A stretch of 64,000 nt of DNA. It comes from JAGVSR01 sp964458265 (GTDB lineage Bacteria > Pseudomonadota > Alphaproteobacteria > Rhizobiales > Hyphomicrobiaceae). The stretch is taken from contig CAYWIF010000010.1 of NCBI GenBank assembly GCA_964458265.1, forward strand, positions 1 through 64,000, read 5' to 3'. This document shows, piece by piece, positions 33,246 through 42,032 of the stretch (position 1 is the first letter of the stretch; every line of letters starts with the position of its first letter). A program made the translations under genes and the position numbers. The notes beneath the pieces were generated by a model that searched no databases, was not told where the DNA came from, and saw only the letters and a list, made by a program, of their open reading frames with translations.

Positions 33246-34232
33246 CTACTGGCGAATGCCCTGGTGGAACCGGCGCGCGGTGTGAGAGGGGTGTTCGCCG
33301 AACATCAGTCTGTAGTCTTGGGCGAAACGGCCGAAGTGCCAGAAGCCCCACGCCGTCGCGGCTTCGGTCACGCTGCCGCACTCCTTGAGCGTCCGGCGGG
33401 CCGCATTCAGCCGCACTGCGCGAAGGTAACTTGCCGGGCGAATGCCAAGCGCCCGTTGGAAACACGTCTGTAGTGTCCGCCGTGAGATCTCCAACGTCCG
33501 GCAGATATCCTCGATGGTGAGATTTTCGTTCGGGCTGTCGAGGGCCAATCTCTGGGCCTCACGGACGATTGTGCGGCAGCGGGTTTCCGTCAGTGTCAGG
33601 GGTTGGTCGCTGCCGTCATAACCAAGGCACTCGATGGTCGCGCGGGCCGCATCTGCGGCAAAGACTTTCGAAAGGCGCGGCGCGGCCGCGTAGCCGTTAT
33701 CCGCTTGCAGCGTTTCAATCGCGCCGATCAATAGTCTTCTCAGCCTATTTCGCGCGATTGAATTCATGCCCTTCAGGCGGGCCGATTGGACCTGCCGGGA
33801 AATGGCTTCCAATTCGTCGTCGAGCATAACGGCTCTCAGGATCGCCTCGGAAATGACGAGGCCCGCCATGTCGAGGCCGTTAGGTGTCTGGAACTCGAAG
33901 CCGTTGGCTCCCGAAAAGATATGCGCTTGGGTCCCGTCGCAGGCCTGACCACAGAATTTCGCTGCTCCCGGCAAAGTTAGGGGCAGGCCGACGGCAACGC
34001 GGCCGGCCGGCAAGGCCCCAACTTGGTAGAGCGATTTGCTGGTTTTTTCCCTGAAGAGGTAGAGGCCGCCTACTTCGGCTTCGCTCAACTCGCCGCTGAA
34101 TGTCCCCCCGGAAATTTGATTGTAGGTCTGGTTCCAGCCACGCAGCAGGGCGGCCTGTTCATCGATGTCGTGGGTCTGGTAGGTCCGCAGTTCGGCGGGC
34201 TGCCTCGGCAGTATTGGCGCTGGCATGGCCAT
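33246..34232 (-). CDS. eutR: AraC-family regulator, EutR-like
   Basis: 328 residues. The N-terminal effector domain is followed by two helix-turn-helix motifs at the C-terminus: NLTIEDICRTLEISRRTLQ and SVTEAATAWGFWHFGRFAQD, then YRLMFGEHPSHT. The C-terminus is of the type seen in ethanolamine-operon activators. It is divergent from the ethanolamine permease gene across 300 bp and presumably activates eat-eutBC. Known EutR proteins respond to ethanolamine and cobalamin. The symbol rests on sequence type plus context. Confidence 0.8.
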   Translation of the reverse strand: MAMPAPILPRQPAELRTYQTHDIDEQAALLRGWNQTYNQISGGTFSGELSEAEVGGLYLFREKTSKSLYQVGALPAGRVAVGLPLTLPGAAKFCGQACDGTQAHIFSGANGFEFQTPNGLDMAGLVISEAILRAVMLDDELEAISRQVQSARLKGMNSIARNRLRRLLIGAIETLQADNGYAAAPRLSKVFAADAARATIECLGYDGSDQPLTLTETRCRTIVREAQRLALDSPNENLTIEDICRTLEISRRTLQTCFQRALGIRPASYLRAVRLNAARRTLKECGSVTEAATAWGFWHFGRFAQDYRLMFGEHPSHTARRFHQGIRQ

Positions 34233-34532
34233 CAGGTCCCGTCCGACGACGATCCTTAAACTTAGCCCTACATCTTTAGGCCGAACAAGCCACTTGGTGT
34301 TTAGACCGGCCGAATTGTGCAGCTTCGGGCCAAACTTACCTCAATCCCGAGCCGCCGAAACTTTGCCGAAAATGGATAGCGGCGCCGCCGGAACAGGGAC
34401 TAGATGCCCCCGACAGGCCCGAATTCGCAGGCGCCGCGGTCGGCTGAATTGCGACGTGACGCAGTTCGCTCTCAGTTGCCAACCGCCCAGCCGGCCGGAA
34501 ACTCCGGGTCTCGAACACTGGGGAGAGATCGC
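34233..34532. other. divergent promoter region eutR / ethanolamine permease
   Basis: 300 bp with no gene supported. It should contain both promoters and the EutR-type operator, but I could not pick out a convincing repeat. A ggggagag SD for the permease closes it. Confidence 0.6.
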
Positions 34533-35978
34533 ATGGAACCGCATGGTGCAGCCGGCGTCGAATACGAAAACGTCGATAAGGACTACTTCGAAAATCGCAA
34601 GCTCAAGCGGGGAGCGGCCGGCTGGGTTTTGCTGGTCGGGCTCGGCGTCGCTTACGTGATCTCCGGTGACTACGCTGGATGGAACTTCGGATTGGAGCAG
34701 GGTGGCTGGGGCGGTCTGATGATCGCGTCGCTGCTCATGGCCCTCATGTACACGTGCATGTGCTTTGCGCTGGCGGAACTGGCGACGATTGCGCCCACGG
34801 CCGGCGGCGGCTACGGATTTGCACGGAGAGCCTTTGGACCATGGGGCGGCTTCCTTACCGGGACTGCCATCCTCATCGAATATGCCATTGCGCCGGCGGC
34901 CATCGCCGTGTTCATCGGCGGCTATATGAAATCGCTGTTCGAGATCGATATCGCGCAGTGGGTCATCTCCGCCGGATTCTTCGCGGTGTTTCTTGGCATC
35001 CATATCTACGGTGCAGGTGAGGCGCTTCGATTGATTTTCGCGATTACGGCTCTCGCGGTGATTGCCCTGGTGGTCTGGGTTTTTGCGATGGTGCCGTTCT
35101 TCGATAGCGCCAAGCTGTTTGATATCGCTGTCAATCCCGAGGCGGTCGGGGCTTCGCCGTTCCTGCCATTTGGTTATCTGGGTATTTGGGCGGCCATACC
35201 GTTCGCCATGTGGTTCTTCCTGGCGATTGAAGGCGTTCCCCTTGCCGCTGAGGAAACGGAGGATCCCAAACGTGATCTGCCGCGCGGCCTCATCGTCGGC
35301 ATGTTCATCCTGCTGACGTTCTGCGCCTTGATCATGGTGTTTGGACCCGGAGGCGTGGGTTCGGAAGCACTGAAGACGAACCTAAATCCACTGGTGGCGG
35401 CACTCGAGCATCCCTCGACCTACGGTGGTCCGACGTGGATATCGAAGTTCGTGAACTTCGTCGGCCTTGCCGGCCTGATCGCCAGCTTCTTTTCCATCAT
35501 CTACGCTTACTCGCGACTGATTTTCGCCATGTCGCGCGCCGGCTACCTGCCGCGCGGCTTGTCGCTTACCAACGCCCGGCAATCCCCGTGGATCGCGCTG
35601 ATCGTGCCAGGCATCGTTGGCTTCTTGCTGTCGTTGACCGAACAGGGCGATCAGCTGATCCTGATGGCGGTGTTTGGAGCGACGATCTCGTACATCCTGA
35701 TGATGGCATCGCACATCAAGCTTAGGTTGTCGGAGCCTGATCTGCCGCGACCCTACAGGACACCCGGCGGAATCCTGACCTCGGGAATTGCGATGGTGTT
35801 GGCCTGCATCGCTTTGGTGGCGGTCTTCTTGAGCGACAAAAAGATGGCCGTTGCCGGGACGGAAATCAGCGTGGCCGCGCTTTCGGCCATCGCATACGCC
35901 ATTTTCGTCGCGTACTTCGCGCTCTATAGTCGGCATCATCTGGTGGCCCACGCACCTGGTGAAGATGGTGCGGCCTGA
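34533..35978 (+). CDS. eat: ethanolamine permease (APC superfamily)
   Basis: 481 residues with about 12 membrane segments. VAYVISGDYAGWNFGL near the N-terminus, APTAGGGYGFARRAFGPWGG, and AEETEDPKRDLPRG are typical of the ethanolamine permease branch of amino acid transporters. The ATG at 34533 with gggagag upstream is preferred over an in-frame start at 34404. It is the first gene of the transport and degradation operon eat-eutB-eutC. Confidence 0.92.
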   Translation: MEPHGAAGVEYENVDKDYFENRKLKRGAAGWVLLVGLGVAYVISGDYAGWNFGLEQGGWGGLMIASLLMALMYTCMCFALAELATIAPTAGGGYGFARRAFGPWGGFLTGTAILIEYAIAPAAIAVFIGGYMKSLFEIDIAQWVISAGFFAVFLGIHIYGAGEALRLIFAITALAVIALVVWVFAMVPFFDSAKLFDIAVNPEAVGASPFLPFGYLGIWAAIPFAMWFFLAIEGVPLAAEETEDPKRDLPRGLIVGMFILLTFCALIMVFGPGGVGSEALKTNLNPLVAALEHPSTYGGPTWISKFVNFVGLAGLIASFFSIIYAYSRLIFAMSRAGYLPRGLSLTNARQSPWIALIVPGIVGFLLSLTEQGDQLILMAVFGATISYILMMASHIKLRLSEPDLPRPYRTPGGILTSGIAMVLACIALVAVFLSDKKMAVAGTEISVAALSAIAYAIFVAYFALYSRHHLVAHAPGEDGAA

Positions 35979-36011
35979 GGCGGCGGTCTGGCGCTGACGG
36001 TTAGATTTGTT

Positions 36012-36036
36012 CGCCGGCCGCTCGCTGCGGCCGGCG
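36012..36036 (+). promoter_or_regulatory. hairpin abutting the eutB ribosome-binding site
   Basis: Perfect 10-bp stem cgccggccgc / gcggccggcg with loop tcgct. It ends directly before the eutB SD (gggaagga), so it could protect the downstream mRNA or tune eutB translation. Confidence 0.55.
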
Positions 36037-36050
36037 GGGAAGGATGCAAC

Positions 36051-37439
36051 ATGGCGGGCTATGCTTATATCAGCGGCAACGAGCGCTATGCGTTTCGCGA
36101 TCTCAAAGACCTCATGGCAAAGGCGACGCCGCTCCGGTCGGGCGATCTGCTGGCGGGCGTTGCCGCTACCGACGATACGGAGAGGGCTGCCGCGCAGCTT
36201 GCGCTCGCCGACGTTCCCCTCGGCGTGTTTCTGCAGGAGATGGTCGTTCCCTATGAGGCGGACGAAGTTACGCGGCTTATTATCGACACGCATGACAAGG
36301 CGGCGTTCAAAGCGGTGGCGCACCTGACCGTTGGCGGATTTCGCGATTGGCTGCTCTCCGATCATGCGACGACGGAGTCGTTAGCCAAGCTCGCGCCGGG
36401 ACTGACGCCGGAAATGGTGGCTGCAGTTTCCAAGATCATGCGGGTGCAGGACCTGGTGATCGTGGCGAAGAAATGCCGTGTCGTTACGCGTTTCCGGAAT
36501 ACTCTCGGGCTCGCGGGCCGGATGGCAACACGGTTGCAGCCGAACCATCCGACGGATGACACGGCGGGCATCGCGGCCAGCATCGTCGACGGGCTGCTCT
36601 ATGGAAATGGGGACGCGGTGATCGGCATCAATCCCGCGACCGACAGCATCGGGCAGGTGACGGCACTGGTGGAGATGCTGGACGGCATCATCGGCCGCTA
36701 CGAAATTCCGACGCAGTCTTGCATCCTCACGCATGTCACGACGACGATCGCAGCCATAAATCGCGGTGCGCCCGTTGACCTTGTGTTTCAATCGATTGCG
36801 GGAACAGAGGCGGCAAACAAGAGCTTCGGCATCGACCTCAACGTTCTGCAGGAGGGTTATGAGGCCGGTCTGTCATTGAAGCGCGGCACTGTCGGCGACA
36901 ACGTCATGTATTTCGAAACCGGGCAGGGGAGCGCGCTCTCGGCGAATGCTCATCATGGCGTCGATCAGCAGACCATCGAAACGCGGGCCTATGCCGTTGC
37001 GCGTAAGTTTCATCCGCTGCTCATCAATACGGTCGTCGGCTTCATCGGACCGGAATATCTCTACGACGGCCGGCAGATCGTCCGGGCCGGATTGGAGGAT
37101 CATTTCTGCGGCAAGCTTCTGGGCGTGCCGATGGGTTGCGATATCTGCTACACGAACCATGCCGAAGCCGATCAGAACGACATGGATGTTCTGCTTACCA
37201 TGCTCGGCGTTGCCGGGATCAACTTCATCATGGGCATACCCGGATCCGACGATGTGATGCTGAACTACCAAACGACTTCGTTCCACGACGCGCTCTATGT
37301 TCGCCGCGTCCTGGGGCTGAAGCCGGCGCCTGAATTCGAGGCGTGGCTCAAGTCGCAGGAAATCTTCGCCAGTGGCGACGAGGTGCAGCTCAATTTGGGT
37401 GTTCCCCGCGCTTTCCAGCGCGTTCTGGCCGCGGAGTGA
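36051..37439 (+). CDS. eutB: ethanolamine ammonia-lyase large subunit
   Basis: 462 residues, full family length. LKDLMAKATPLRSGD and MRVQDLVIVAKKC in the N-terminal third, and QGSALSANAHHGVDQQT and CYTNHAEADQNDMD later, are conserved EutB blocks. It is the catalytic barrel of the adenosylcobalamin-dependent lyase that converts ethanolamine to acetaldehyde and ammonia. It is followed after 6 bp by eutC. No microcompartment shell genes are nearby, so the acetaldehyde is presumably handled by enzymes encoded elsewhere. Confidence 0.96.
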   Translation: MAGYAYISGNERYAFRDLKDLMAKATPLRSGDLLAGVAATDDTERAAAQLALADVPLGVFLQEMVVPYEADEVTRLIIDTHDKAAFKAVAHLTVGGFRDWLLSDHATTESLAKLAPGLTPEMVAAVSKIMRVQDLVIVAKKCRVVTRFRNTLGLAGRMATRLQPNHPTDDTAGIAASIVDGLLYGNGDAVIGINPATDSIGQVTALVEMLDGIIGRYEIPTQSCILTHVTTTIAAINRGAPVDLVFQSIAGTEAANKSFGIDLNVLQEGYEAGLSLKRGTVGDNVMYFETGQGSALSANAHHGVDQQTIETRAYAVARKFHPLLINTVVGFIGPEYLYDGRQIVRAGLEDHFCGKLLGVPMGCDICYTNHAEADQNDMDVLLTMLGVAGINFIMGIPGSDDVMLNYQTTSFHDALYVRRVLGLKPAPEFEAWLKSQEIFASGDEVQLNLGVPRAFQRVLAAE

Positions 37440-37445
37440 ATTGGG

Positions 37446-38255
37446 ATGGCCGAGACCGACAGGACAGTGACGATTGCAAATCCGTGGTCGCACCTGAGGA
37501 AGCACACGCCGGCACGCATTGCGCTCGGACGCACCGGCATCAGCCTGCCGACCACAGAGCATTTGTCGTTCCAGCTCGCGCATGCGCGGGCGCGCAGCGC
37601 GGTGCATCATGGGCTCGATTTTTCCAAGCTGGCGCAGGAGGTGTCGCGTTTTGGTCCGGTGGTGCAGGTCGCAAGCGCGGCGCAGGGCCGGCCAGAATAC
37701 CTGCAGCGTCCCGATCTGGGCCGGAGGCTGGATGCGGCTTCGGCCGCCAAGCTCGCGGCGGAAGTGAAGGGGCCGTTCGATATTGCGTATGTCATCGCGG
37801 ACGGGCTGTCGGCGTACGCCATCGAGAAGAACATCGTGCCGTTCCTGGAAGCCATGTTGGCGGTGTCGGACAAGGCAGGCTGGAAGCGGTCGCCGCTGAT
37901 CCTGGCTGGGCAAGGGCGGGTCGCGATCGGCGACGAAATCGGTTCGATTATCGGGGCACGTTTGGTGGTTATGTTGATCGGCGAGCGGCCGGGGCTTTCG
38001 TCGCCTGACAGTCTTGGAATTTATCTTACGTTCGGTCCCAAGGTCGGTCTGACCGACGCGGATCGCAATTGCATTTCGAACGTTCGGACTGAAGGGCTGT
38101 CGTATGCCGAAGCGGCATTCAAACTCCATTACCTCGCATCCGAGGCATTGAAGCGGTCGCTGTCCGGCGTCAATCTGAAGGATGATGCGGAGGTGCTGCC
38201 GAAGCCGGACGGAGCGTCGGCCGGCAACTTCCTACTCGGTGGCCCCGGCGCCTAA
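37446..38255 (+). CDS. eutC: ethanolamine ammonia-lyase small subunit
   Basis: 269 residues. LRKHTPARIALGRTG near the start, FQLAHARARSAVHHGLDF, and RPGLSSPDSLGIYLTFGPK with the downstream DADRNCISNVR are diagnostic. It forms the cobalamin-binding part of the lyase with EutB. The stop overlaps the convergent Lrp-type gene by 4 bp. Confidence 0.96.
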   Translation: MAETDRTVTIANPWSHLRKHTPARIALGRTGISLPTTEHLSFQLAHARARSAVHHGLDFSKLAQEVSRFGPVVQVASAAQGRPEYLQRPDLGRRLDAASAAKLAAEVKGPFDIAYVIADGLSAYAIEKNIVPFLEAMLAVSDKAGWKRSPLILAGQGRVAIGDEIGSIIGARLVVMLIGERPGLSSPDSLGIYLTFGPKVGLTDADRNCISNVRTEGLSYAEAAFKLHYLASEALKRSLSGVNLKDDAEVLPKPDGASAGNFLLGGPGA

Positions 38256-38731
38256 CCGCGTGTTCGTGTGAGCAGCGTGTCAGGCAGAAGGCGGGACTTC
38301 ACTTCGCGGAGAGCAAAGCTCGACCTGAGGCGCGTCACGCCGGGAAGGCGCGATAATTCCTGGCGGTGAATGCGCTCATAGTCGGTGAGGTCGCGAGCGA
38401 GAACGGTGAGAACGTAGTCATCTTCGCCGGACATCAGGTGGCAGGACACGACCGACGGGGCCGCCGCGACGGCCTTCTCGAATTCGGCGAGCAGGACTTC
38501 GCTTTGGCTTTGCAGACTGATTTGGACGAGCACCGTCATGTCGAGGCCGAGAGCCGACCGGCTGACTTTGGCCTGATAGCCTTCGATGACGCCACGGTCT
38601 TCCAGTGCTTTGATGCGGCGGGCAATTGCGGTCGGCGACAGGGGAATGCGCTCTGCCATTTCGACCTGCGTGATGCGCGCATTGTCGGACAAAGCGCCCA
38701 ATATGGCCATATCAAGCGTGTCAAAGTCCAT
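38252..38731 (-). CDS. Lrp/AsnC-family regulator, probable controller of ald
   Basis: 159 residues. The N-terminal helix-turn-helix is LDMAILGALSDNARITQVEM then LSPTAIARRIKALEDRGVIEG, followed by a RAM domain with VVSCHLMSGEDDYVL. It is divergent from alanine dehydrogenase, an arrangement in which such regulators (for example AldR) typically activate ald in response to L-alanine. A palindrome at 38826-38839 is a candidate binding site. Confidence 0.92.
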   Translation of the reverse strand: MDFDTLDMAILGALSDNARITQVEMAERIPLSPTAIARRIKALEDRGVIEGYQAKVSRSALGLDMTVLVQISLQSQSEVLLAEFEKAVAAAPSVVSCHLMSGEDDYVLTVLARDLTDYERIHRQELSRLPGVTRLRSSFALREVKSRLLPDTLLTRTRG

Positions 38732-38825
38732 TACTGTTGGTTTCCTGCGTAAAGCGGCTTTGCTCTGCAGATAATCGGCGTTTCTGAGTTGAACTACAAG
38801 TCAGATTGCAAACCTTCTGCGCGCG

Positions 38826-38839
38826 AATGTGATCACATT
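38826..38839 (+). promoter_or_regulatory. perfect palindrome upstream of ald, candidate operator
   Basis: aatgtgatcacatt is its own reverse complement. It lies 32 bp before the ald start and 94 bp before the divergent Lrp-type gene. Likely bound by that regulator; a FadR/GntR-type or Crp-like protein is an alternative. Confidence 0.6.
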
Positions 38840-38871
38840 TAACGCATCGAATTTCCCGCCAGGAGGACATC

Positions 38872-39996
38872 ATGCGGATCGGCGTTCCAACCGAGATCAA
38901 AAGCAACGAATTCAGGGTCGGACTGGTCCCTGGGTCGGTGCGCGAACTCACGGCGAAGGGTCACGAGGTCTATGTCCAGGCCGGTGCCGGCGCCGGTATC
39001 TTTGCCGATGATACCGCCTACGAATATGCCGGGGCTAAGATTCTCCCCGATGCGGCGTCCGTTTTCAGCCAGAGCGAGATGATCGTGAAGGTGAAGGAAC
39101 CGCAGAAGGTCGAGCGGGAGCGGCTGCGGCCGGATCATATCCTCTTCACCTACCTGCATCTGGCACCCGATCCGGAGCAGGCGAAAGGTTTGCTCGCCTC
39201 CGGTGCAACGGCGATCGCCTACGAGACGGTTACGGATGCCAACGGGGGCCTTCCTTTGTTGGCTCCGATGAGCGAAGTCGCAGGGCGTCTCTCCATCGAA
39301 GCGGCGGCGATAGCGCTGCGGCGGCCGACCGGCGGACGCGGTGTGTTGATGGGTGGCGTGCCGGGCGTGAAGCCGGCGAAGGTCGTCGTCCTCGGCGGCG
39401 GCGTCGTCGGAACGCATGCGGCGCGTATGGCGGCGGGCCTGGGCGCCGACGTCACCATTCTCGACCGTTCGCTGCCTCGATTGCGTCAACTCGATGAACT
39501 CTTCCAGGGTCGCGTGCGGACGCTGGCGTCCACGATGGCGACGGTGGAGAGCGAAGTGCTGGCGGCGGATGTGGTCGTCGGCGCCGTGCTGGTCGCGGGC
39601 GCGAGCGCTCCCAAGCTGGTCACGCGCGACATGCTGAAGGCCATGAAGACGGGCGCGGTACTGGTGGACGTATCGATCGATCAAGGCGGGTGCTTTGAGA
39701 CTTCGAAGCCGACGACGCATGCCGAGCCGACCTTCGAAGTGGATGGCATCATCCACTACTGCGTGGCCAACATGCCGGGCGCCGTTCCCAACACGTCGGC
39801 GCAGGCGCTCAACAATGCGACGTTGCCGTTTGTCATGAAGCTGGCGGAAAAGGGACTGGCCGCATTCGACCGCGATCCGCATCTGGCAGCCGGTCTCAAT
39901 GTGAAGGACGGGCGGATCATGCATCAAGCCGTGGCCCTTTCGCTGGGCTTCGATCGGCTGGGCGGGGGAAAGCCGCTGGCGCTCGCGGCTGAATAG
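38872..39996 (+). CDS. ald: alanine dehydrogenase
   Basis: 374 residues. MRIGVPTEIKSNEFRVGL (substrate-side Arg), VKVKEPQ, LFTYLHLAPD (His and Asp at the active site), the NAD-binding VVVLGGGVVGTHAARMAAG, and HYCVANMPGAVPNTSA mark the family. It interconverts L-alanine and pyruvate plus ammonia. The start has aggagg upstream. Together with ethanolamine ammonia-lyase it fits use of amino compounds as carbon and nitrogen sources. Confidence 0.96.
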   Translation: MRIGVPTEIKSNEFRVGLVPGSVRELTAKGHEVYVQAGAGAGIFADDTAYEYAGAKILPDAASVFSQSEMIVKVKEPQKVERERLRPDHILFTYLHLAPDPEQAKGLLASGATAIAYETVTDANGGLPLLAPMSEVAGRLSIEAAAIALRRPTGGRGVLMGGVPGVKPAKVVVLGGGVVGTHAARMAAGLGADVTILDRSLPRLRQLDELFQGRVRTLASTMATVESEVLAADVVVGAVLVAGASAPKLVTRDMLKAMKTGAVLVDVSIDQGGCFETSKPTTHAEPTFEVDGIIHYCVANMPGAVPNTSAQALNNATLPFVMKLAEKGLAAFDRDPHLAAGLNVKDGRIMHQAVALSLGFDRLGGGKPLALAAE

Positions 39997-40033
39997 AGGC
40001 GCGGGCGCAATCTGAGCGATCTTCCAAGTGGTG

Positions 40034-40061
40034 GGGCGGCGCGCAATGCGCTGCCCTTTCC
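40034..40061 (+). terminator. weak terminator candidate after ald
   Basis: Near-perfect 9-bp stem gggcggcgc / gcgctgccc (one mismatch) followed by tttcct. It lies between ald and the convergent thioesterase gene. Confidence 0.45.
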
Positions 40062-40083
40062 TGTTAGATCCAGACGGCCTCAC

Positions 40084-40509
40084 TCAACGAGGAGGGTCGG
40101 CGAGCCGCCGGCGAAAATCGTCGATTGCTACGATCGCGCGGACGTGTTCGCCCGACCCGATGCGGCGGACACCGTCGTCAGCCGTGACTTGGAACAGCAA
40201 GCGGCGGCCCTTGATCTCGACGAGTTCGGCAGTGGCCGTTACCGTGCGGCCGACGGGGGTGGGTGCGATGTGATCGACGGCGACGCGGATGCCGAGGCTC
40301 GTGTGCCCGGCGTCGAGCCGGTGCTCCGTTGCTTCGACGGCAGCCTGTTCCATGAGCGCAATCATCACAGGCGTAGCGAGGACCGCTTCGCCGCCGCTGC
40401 CGACGTAAGCGGCGGTGTGGCCTTCGTCGACAGTCATCGTTGCCGACCCGGTCAGGCCGGGACGCAAGGGTCCTGCCGTTTGTATTGCGTTCGGGCCGGT
40501 GTTGCTCAT
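40084..40509 (-). CDS. hot-dog fold thioesterase, FlK-like
   Basis: 141 residues. LATPVMIALMEQAAVEA, then GIRVAVDHIAPTPVGRTV, then GSGEHVRAIV are the motifs of the fluoroacetyl-CoA thioesterase-like hot-dog family (Thr, Glu and His of the active site). Most chromosomal members act on other acyl-CoAs, so the substrate is unknown. It starts 44 bp after the exported-protein gene on the same strand. Confidence 0.85.
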   Translation of the reverse strand: MSNTGPNAIQTAGPLRPGLTGSATMTVDEGHTAAYVGSGGEAVLATPVMIALMEQAAVEATEHRLDAGHTSLGIRVAVDHIAPTPVGRTVTATAELVEIKGRRLLFQVTADDGVRRIGSGEHVRAIVAIDDFRRRLADPPR

Positions 40510-40553
40510 CGGATCGAGTGTGCCCGCAATTGGAAGCGCGGGGAAGCCAGTTG

Positions 40554-41081
40554 CTAGTCTACGGGCCGGAAGAGGTCGCCGGCGCAATTGAGATAGGCTT
40601 GGCGGATGCCGTGAGGCATGGGGCGGGGCAAGTCGTACGTGATCGTTTTGCCGTCTGTGGCAATGAATTCGAACCTGCCGCCCATGACCATCAGTTCCTG
40701 AGCGAAACTCGAACCGGTAAAGCCTTCGAGGACGGCTCGGGTTTCGACGGCGCCGTGGGGCAGCGACGTCGCCGGGGGAAAGAGCTTGGCGGTGTCGTGC
40801 GACGCCGTGGTGAGGCGAACGGTGGTGATGGGCGCCGTGTTCACGCCGGGGCGTGCGCGCACGGCAAAGGCAGTCACATCGCCTTCGCGGAAGGCGATGA
40901 CTTCGCCGATGGCGGCGGCACCGTCGACTGTGGCCGACGACACAAAGCCGCAACCGGCGATCTCGCCGTTCTCCAACAGCGTGACGGGCTCGACCATGAC
41001 CGAGGGTACGGCATGTCCATCTGAAATGTTCAGTGCGAATGCGGCAAGCAGGATTGCCAAATGCCAGGGCAGTGGGCGCAC
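40554..41081 (-). CDS. exported hypothetical protein
   Basis: 175 residues from a GTG at 41081 that overlaps the stop of the preceding gene by one base. The signal peptide (PLPWHLAILLAAFALN to GHA) is cleaved near residue 24. The mature part has two Cys (AGCGFVS and NCAGDLF) and a beta-rich composition. I recognise no family. It is translationally linked to the small secreted protein upstream. Confidence 0.65.
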   Translation of the reverse strand: MRPLPWHLAILLAAFALNISDGHAVPSVMVEPVTLLENGEIAGCGFVSSATVDGAAAIGEVIAFREGDVTAFAVRARPGVNTAPITTVRLTTASHDTAKLFPPATSLPHGAVETRAVLEGFTGSSFAQELMVMGGRFEFIATDGKTITYDLPRPMPHGIRQAYLNCAGDLFRPVD

Positions 41082-41503
41082 TACTGGGCCTTCGACATTT
41101 CGATAAGACCAGGCGCGACACTGCCGGCCGGACCGATCTCCTTATAACCTTCCTTGCAGCTCATTTGATGAGCCAGCCGGCAAGGGTTCGGATCGGCGGT
41201 GTGCGCGCAGCCAAGGGTTTTCTTCCAGGATTTCAAGACTGTTTCGGCCTGGATCTTGAATTTTTCCAGGTCGTCGCCGCTGAATGTTGCGGAGAGGGCT
41301 TCAGCCTTCGCGGTCGGCTTCATGTCGATGCAAACCGCCGCCATGCCAGCGGCCTGGCCATATCGAATTCCGGCATCGCGCGGATTGCTGAGATCGCCGA
41401 ATTTCGCAGTCGGCGGTGGAGGGTTGTTGCCGGCGTGTGTGGTCCAGGCGGGGCTTAACCCGACTAGGGCAAGACCGAGAATTGCAAATCGAGTGGCGTG
41501 CAT
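41081..41503 (-). CDS. small secreted protein, paralogue of 41581-41982
   Basis: 140 residues from ATG 41503 (SD ggagaa). A signal peptide (MHATRFAILGLALVGLS to THA) is followed by a mature region with four Cys and the C-terminal block CKEGYKEIGPAGSVAPGLIE. The same block is found in the neighbouring gene (NSAWQEIGPEGSALPGLLE), so the two are tandem paralogues. Function unknown; location periplasmic or extracellular. Confidence 0.7.
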   Translation of the reverse strand: MHATRFAILGLALVGLSPAWTTHAGNNPPPPTAKFGDLSNPRDAGIRYGQAAGMAAVCIDMKPTAKAEALSATFSGDDLEKFKIQAETVLKSWKKTLGCAHTADPNPCRLAHQMSCKEGYKEIGPAGSVAPGLIEMSKAQ

Positions 41504-41580
41504 ACGGGTTCTCCGAAGCGAATGCCTACGTGTACGCGGCGCGACCGATTTTGGCTCTGTCGTCTGAATGCTGCGGCGCA

Positions 41581-41982
41581 TCACTCCTGAGGGGCAAATT
41601 CCAGAAGCCCGGGCAGAGCGCTGCCCTCGGGACCTATCTCCTGCCAAGCGCTGTTGCAGCTGAGAATTTTGGATTTGCGGCAGGCATTGATCTCACGGGG
41701 GTACTGGGCGGAATCGATGTCCTGACAGGAGAAAGCCTTGTCCCATGCGATGATGATGCGCGTGCTGGCTGCCTCGAATGCGTCTTTGTCCGCGCTGGAA
41801 ATCGACGCTGGCAATGCCGTCAGTTTAGCCGTGGTTCGGGCCCCCGGGCATATCTTTGCCGCGGCCAGAGCTTGACCGTGGCGTGCGCCTTGTTCATCCG
41901 CCGAGCCGCGCGGATCGGCGGCGAGTGCGCTGGGTGAGGCAATAGCAGTAAACCAAAGTGCAAGGGCGATCCGTGTGTTCAT
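41581..41982 (-). CDS. small secreted protein, paralogue of 41081-41503
   Basis: 133 residues. The signal peptide MNTRIALALWFTAIASPSAL ends at AAD. Mature Cys occur in AKICPGA, FSCQDID, NACRKSK and LSCNSAW. The C-terminus EIGPEGSALPGLLEF matches the neighbour downstream. The gap between the two genes is 77 bp, and both run on the minus strand, so they may form an operon with the genes at 40554 and 40084. Confidence 0.7.
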   Translation of the reverse strand: MNTRIALALWFTAIASPSALAADPRGSADEQGARHGQALAAAKICPGARTTAKLTALPASISSADKDAFEAASTRIIIAWDKAFSCQDIDSAQYPREINACRKSKILSCNSAWQEIGPEGSALPGLLEFAPQE

Positions 41983-42032
41983 GGCGCTTTGACTAGCATC
42001 ACGCGGCCACGACGGGAAGCGCGGCCGGCGGC

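Noticed and set aside
35979..36050. cobalamin riboswitch before eutB
   Set aside because: The 72-bp gap is too short and lacks the conserved B12-box; only a simple hairpin is present.
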